Shown: positions 61,005-64,000 of the stretch, piece by piece
Layout: every line of letters starts with the position of its first letter
Position numbering within the stretch: position 1 is the first letter of the stretch
Assembly: GCF_000521785.1 (NCBI RefSeq)
Contig: NZ_JALZ01000010.1
Coordinates: 1 to 64,000, forward strand
Length of the DNA stretch: 64,000 nucleotides
Source of the DNA: Roseivivax halodurans JCM 10272
GTDB taxonomy: Bacteria > Pseudomonadota > Alphaproteobacteria > Rhodobacterales > Rhodobacteraceae
Direction: 5' to 3'
Notes under the pieces: generated by a model
What the model was told of the DNA's origin: nothing
Databases searched by the model: none
Seen by the model: only the letters and a program-made list of their open reading frames with translations
Made by a program: the position numbers and the translations under genes

Positions 61005-62663
61005 ATGACCCTCAGCGCGAGCGATCCTGCCTCCCAGCCTGCGCCCCGGCGCCGGCCGAACCTCTGGTCCGCGGGGGCGGTCCTGATCGCGGCGCTGGTG
61101 CTGGCGCCGATCCTGTCGGTGCTGGGCCTCGCGTTCTTCCCCGAGGAGAACATCTGGCCGCATCTCATCTCGACGACGCTGCCGCGCTATCTCGGCAACA
61201 CCGCGGTACTGATGGCGGGGACCGGCCTCATGACCGCCTGCATGGGCACGGGCGCGGCCTGGCTCGTGGCGCGCTACGATTTTCCGGGCCGGCGCTGGCT
61301 CGAATGGCTGCTGCTCCTACCGCTGGCGATTCCCGCCTATGTCGGGGCCTACGCGCTGGTCGACTTCCTCGAATACGCCGGACCGGTCCAGACGGCCTTG
61401 CGCGACCTCTTCGGCTGGCAGAGCGCGCGCGACTACTGGTTCCCCCAGATCCGCTCGATGGGGGCGGCGATCGTTGTTCTGTCCGCGGCGCTTTATCCCT
61501 ACGTCTACCTGCTCACCCGCAACGCCTTCCGCGAGCAGTCGGGCAGTGCCGAGGAGGTGGCCCAGTCGCTCGGCGCGGGCGCCTTTGCACGGTTCCGCCG
61601 GATCGGCCTGCCGCTCGCGCGGCCCGCCATCGCCGCGGGCGTCGCCATCGTGATGATGGAGGCGGTCAACGATTTCGGCACCGTGGATTACTTCGCGGTG
61701 CAGACGCTGACGACCGGCATCTTCTCGGTCTGGCTGCAATCGGGCAATGCGGGCGGCGCGGCGCAGATCGCCTGCGTGATCCTCGTCGTGGTAGTGCTGC
61801 TGGTCTCGCTCGAGCGCACCTCGCGCCGACGGATGCGCTTTTTCAACCTCTCGACCCGGCACCGGCCGGTGCTGCGCAAGCGGCTGACGGGGCGGGCGGG
61901 GCTCGCGGCCTGTCTGGCCTGCGGGTTCCCCTTCGCCCTCGGCTTCGTTCTCCCGGTGGGGGTGATCCTCGAACATGCCTTCGACAACGCAGGAGAATGG
62001 ACCGATCCGCAGCTCGTTCGCGCCGGCCTGCACACGATGACGGTGGGCGCCATCGCGGCGGCGGTGACGGTCGCGGGCGGTGTCTTCATGGTCTACGGCG
62101 TGCGCCTCTCGGGGCGGCGGCTGCCGCGTCTGCTGATGCCGATCACCTCGATCGGCTATGCCGCGCCGGGGGCGGTGCTTGGCGTCGGCATCCTGATCCC
62201 GCTCGCGGCCATCGACAACGCGGTCGCGGACGCGATCGAGAACGCCACCGGGGTCGATATCGGTCTCGTGATGACGGGATCTGCCTTCGCGCTGGTGCTC
62301 GCCTATTTTGTGCGGTTCTTCGCCATCGCCCAGGGTGCGGCGGACGCGGCGATGGGGCGGGTATCGCCGAACCTGCCGCTCGCCGCGCGCTCGCTCGGAC
62401 GCAGCGAGGGGCAGGTCCTCGGCGCGGTCTATTACCCGCTCATCCGCTCGAGCGTCGCTTCGGCTCTGCTGCTCGTCTTCGTCGATTGCGTGAAGGAACT
62501 GCCCGCGACGCTTCTCCTGCGGCCGTTCAACTACGAGACGCTGGCGACCCGGGTGCACCAGCAGGCCAGCCTCGAGAATCTCGGCGGCGCGGCCCCGGCG
62601 GCGGTGCTGGTAATCTTGGTCGGGCTGATCGCGGTGGGGATGCTGGCGCGGGCGAACCGCTAA
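61005..62663 (+). CDS. Iron(III)-type ABC transporter permease (FbpB/AfuB-like)
   Basis: A 552-aa inner-membrane permease with two fused BPD_transp_1 halves (about twelve helices). EAA-loop motifs occur in each half: EEVAQSLGAGAFARFRRIGLPLARPAI (about 180-205) and AARSLGRSEGQVLGAVYYPLIRSS. The fused two-domain form is typical of Fe3+ (Fbp/Fut/Sfu) systems, so iron is the likely substrate. Neither the periplasmic binding protein nor the ATPase is adjacent. ATG 61005 has only a weak SD (AGGGACG). Confidence 0.88.
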   Translation: MTLSASDPASQPAPRRRPNLWSAGAVLIAALVLAPILSVLGLAFFPEENIWPHLISTTLPRYLGNTAVLMAGTGLMTACMGTGAAWLVARYDFPGRRWLEWLLLLPLAIPAYVGAYALVDFLEYAGPVQTALRDLFGWQSARDYWFPQIRSMGAAIVVLSAALYPYVYLLTRNAFREQSGSAEEVAQSLGAGAFARFRRIGLPLARPAIAAGVAIVMMEAVNDFGTVDYFAVQTLTTGIFSVWLQSGNAGGAAQIACVILVVVVLLVSLERTSRRRMRFFNLSTRHRPVLRKRLTGRAGLAACLACGFPFALGFVLPVGVILEHAFDNAGEWTDPQLVRAGLHTMTVGAIAAAVTVAGGVFMVYGVRLSGRRLPRLLMPITSIGYAAPGAVLGVGILIPLAAIDNAVADAIENATGVDIGLVMTGSAFALVLAYFVRFFAIAQGAADAAMGRVSPNLPLAARSLGRSEGQVLGAVYYPLIRSSVASALLLVFVDCVKELPATLLLRPFNYETLATRVHQQASLENLGGAAPAAVLVILVGLIAVGMLARANR

Positions 62664-62667
62664 GCGC

Positions 62668-62970
62668 TCAGCGCACCACTACTTCGTTCGAGCGGATCAG
62701 CCCCAGCACGTCGCGCGCCTGTTCGTCGAGAAGGTCGAGATCGAGGTAATCGTCCGAGAGGCGTTTGGTGAGGTTCTCCATCCGTGCGACGTCGGCCTCG
62801 AGCGAGGCGAGCTCCTCGCGGAGCACGCGGGTCTCGACCTCGATCTCGGCGCGGCGGAAGAGACCGTAATCTCCCTGCACGGCGGCGAAGGTGAAGTAGC
62901 CGCCGACCACAAGGGAGCCGGAGAAGAAGATAAGCGCCCCGATGGCGGGGCGGGACTTGCGATTGCTCAT
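62668..62970 (-). CDS. FtsB/DivIC-type septum formation initiator
   Basis: A 100-aa bitopic protein: a short basic N-terminus, one membrane helix (IGALIFFSGSLVVGGYFTFAAV), then a coiled coil (RAEIEVETRVLREELASLEADVARMENLTKRL) and DDYLDLDLLDEQARDVLGLIRSNEVVV, typical of alphaproteobacterial FtsB-like divisome proteins. It lies downstream of pgk on the same strand, 93 bp apart. Confidence 0.9.
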   Translation of the reverse strand: MSNRKSRPAIGALIFFSGSLVVGGYFTFAAVQGDYGLFRRAEIEVETRVLREELASLEADVARMENLTKRLSDDYLDLDLLDEQARDVLGLIRSNEVVVR

Positions 62971-63063
62971 GGCTCTGCCTCGATCGCGCCTCTGGCACCG
63001 GGCGCTTGTGGCGTGACCATGCCACAGCGCCCGGCGCTTGGGAATCCCTTGCGCGAGGGGGTG

Positions 63064-64000
63064 TTACCCGAGCGCCGCAACCCCCGGCAGGTCCTTGCCC
63101 TCCATCCATTCGAGGAAGGCGCCGCCCGCCGTCGAGACATAGGTGAAGTGATCGGACGCGTCCGCCTTGTTGAGCGCCGCGACGGTGTCACCGCCGCCCG
63201 CGACGGAGATCAGCTTGCCCGCCTTCGTGAGTTCCGCGGCATATCCCGCGGCGGCGTTGGTCGCCTCGTCGAACGGCTTGATCTCGAAGGCGCCGAGCGG
63301 GCCGTTCCAGATCAGCGTCTCGGACCGGTCCAGCACCTCCTTGATATGGGCGACGCTGTCGGGTCCGGTGTCGAGGATCATCGCGTCGGACGGCACGTCC
63401 TCGGTCTTGACGATCTGGTGCGGCGCGCCCGCCTCGAAGCGGTGCGCGACCACCACGTCGCGCGGCAGCAGGATCTCGCAGCCGGCCTCGGCCGCCTTTT
63501 CCGCGATCTCGGAGGCGGTGCCGGTCATGTCGTGCTCGCAGAGCGACTTGCCCACGTCGAGGCCCTGCGCGGCGAGGAAGGTGTTCGCCATGCCGCCGCC
63601 GATCACCAGCGTGTCGACGCGGGTGACGAGATTCGACAGAAGGTCGAGCTTGGTCGACACCTTCGCGCCGCCGACCACGGCGACCGCCGGTCGCTTGGGC
63701 TCCCCGAGCGCCTTTTCGAGGGCCGAGAGCTCCGCTTCCATCAGCCGGCCCGCGCAGGAGGGCAGCTTGCGGGCCAGCGCTTCCGTAGAGGCATGCGCCC
63801 GGTGCGCCGCCGAAAACGCGTCGTTGCAGTAGATGTCGCCGAGTTCCGCCATCTCGGAGGCGAGAGCGTCGTCGTTCTTCTCCTCCCCGGGATGGAAGCG
63901 GGTGTTCTCGAGCAGAACGACCTCGCCGTCGCCCATCGCCTCGATCGCGCTCTGCGCCGAGGGGCCGCGGCAATCGGCGGCGAATACGACGCGGGTGCCG
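63064..64000 (-). CDS. pgk: Phosphoglycerate kinase (5' end outside window)
   Basis: Glycolytic/gluconeogenic kinase interconverting 1,3-bisphosphoglycerate and 3-phosphoglycerate. The visible 311 residues cover the rest of the N-lobe and all of the C-lobe: [19 protein letters not shown] at the window edge, [15 protein letters not shown], the hinge region [46 protein letters not shown] and the nucleotide-binding [14 protein letters not shown]. The start codon lies beyond base 64000. Nothing suggests it is broken. Confidence 0.95.
   Translation of the reverse strand, partial: GTRVVFAADCRGPSAQSAIEAMGDGEVVLLENTRFHPGEEKNDDALASEMAELGDIYCNDAFSAAHRAHASTEALARKLPSCAGRLMEAELSALEKALGEPKRPAVAVVGGAKVSTKLDLLSNLVTRVDTLVIGGGMANTFLAAQGLDVGKSLCEHDMTGTASEIAEKAAEAGCEILLPRDVVVAHRFEAGAPHQIVKTEDVPSDAMILDTGPDSVAHIKEVLDRSETLIWNGPLGAFEIKPFDEATNAAAGYAAELTKAGKLISVAGGGDTVAALNKADASDHFTYVSTAGGAFLEWMEGKDLPGVAALG

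Overview
The window is GC-rich (roughly two-thirds G+C), gene-dense chromosomal DNA. It has no insertion sequence, prophage, CRISPR array or rRNA. Gene content and order point to an alphaproteobacterium of the Rhodobacterales (Rhodobacteraceae, roseobacter-type). Clues are TTTGCAAA operators next to a propionyl-CoA synthetase, a malic enzyme fused to a phosphotransacetylase-like domain, a NuoE-NuoF fusion protein, the hisD-UPF0262-phosphatase operon, the infA/maf/RNase G/yacG run and a short Kdo transferase. The assignment rests on recalled family and synteny patterns, not on a search.

Layout. 1-5 kb: prpE (propionate activation), a small unknown protein, malic enzyme and two tandem DUF3072 genes. 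5.4-10.2 kb: a nucleoside-salvage operon, cdd-deoA-deoB-add-upp. 10.2-18.9 kb: an acyl-CoA synthetase, a secreted hypothetical, an unpartnered NuoEF-like flavoprotein, apt, a tiny Cys-rich secreted peptide with a membrane-anchored partner, mtnP, a flavin reductase-like protein, a GNAT and an EcsC protein. 18.9-19.5 kb: the only gene-free stretch over 300 bp, rich in hairpins and carrying a strong terminator. 19.5-27.6 kb: a DUF2189 membrane protein, ptsP, lysC, two small domain proteins, waaA and a glycosyltransferase. 27.7-33.3 kb: a 22-residue membrane peptide, tRNA-Thr(GGT), a small basic protein, murA-DUF2948 and the hisD operon. 33.4-39.1 kb: polA, a hemolysin III protein, a zinc-finger protein and an ABC ATPase with a nitrilase-fold enzyme. 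39.2-42.5 kb: infA, then maf-rng-yacG-aminotransferase. 42.5-49.1 kb: lytic transglycosylase, ftsY-GNAT, MgtC-like, DMT transporter, yciB, and a divergent Lrp/ornithine-decarboxylase pair. 49.2-56.9 kb: an unpartnered molybdopterin subunit, a CoA-binding protein, the 5-oxoprolinase operon pxpBCA, glycerate kinase and two lipoproteins. 57-64 kb: universal stress protein, PLDc_N peptide, uvrB, a Cys-cluster protein, an iron-type ABC permease, an ftsB-like gene and pgk, which runs off the end.

Most genes are housekeeping. Operons are tightly packed: twelve stop/start overlaps of the ATGA, GTGA or TTGA type suggest translational coupling.

The points most worth a second look are regulatory or very small. 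Both DUF3072 genes are preceded by exact GGAAC-N16-CGTT promoters, the EcfG general-stress pattern, and similar near-matches stand at the same distance from two membrane micro-proteins. A cluster of TTTGCAAA operators lies by prpE. A 37-residue Cys-rich secreted peptide was found. Two candidate structured RNAs end in strong terminators. A TATTT(T)-AAGAAGAAG intergenic repeat recurs three times. Several normally multi-subunit proteins (NuoEF-like, CoxL-like, ABC ATPase, Fbp-type permease) stand without their partners.
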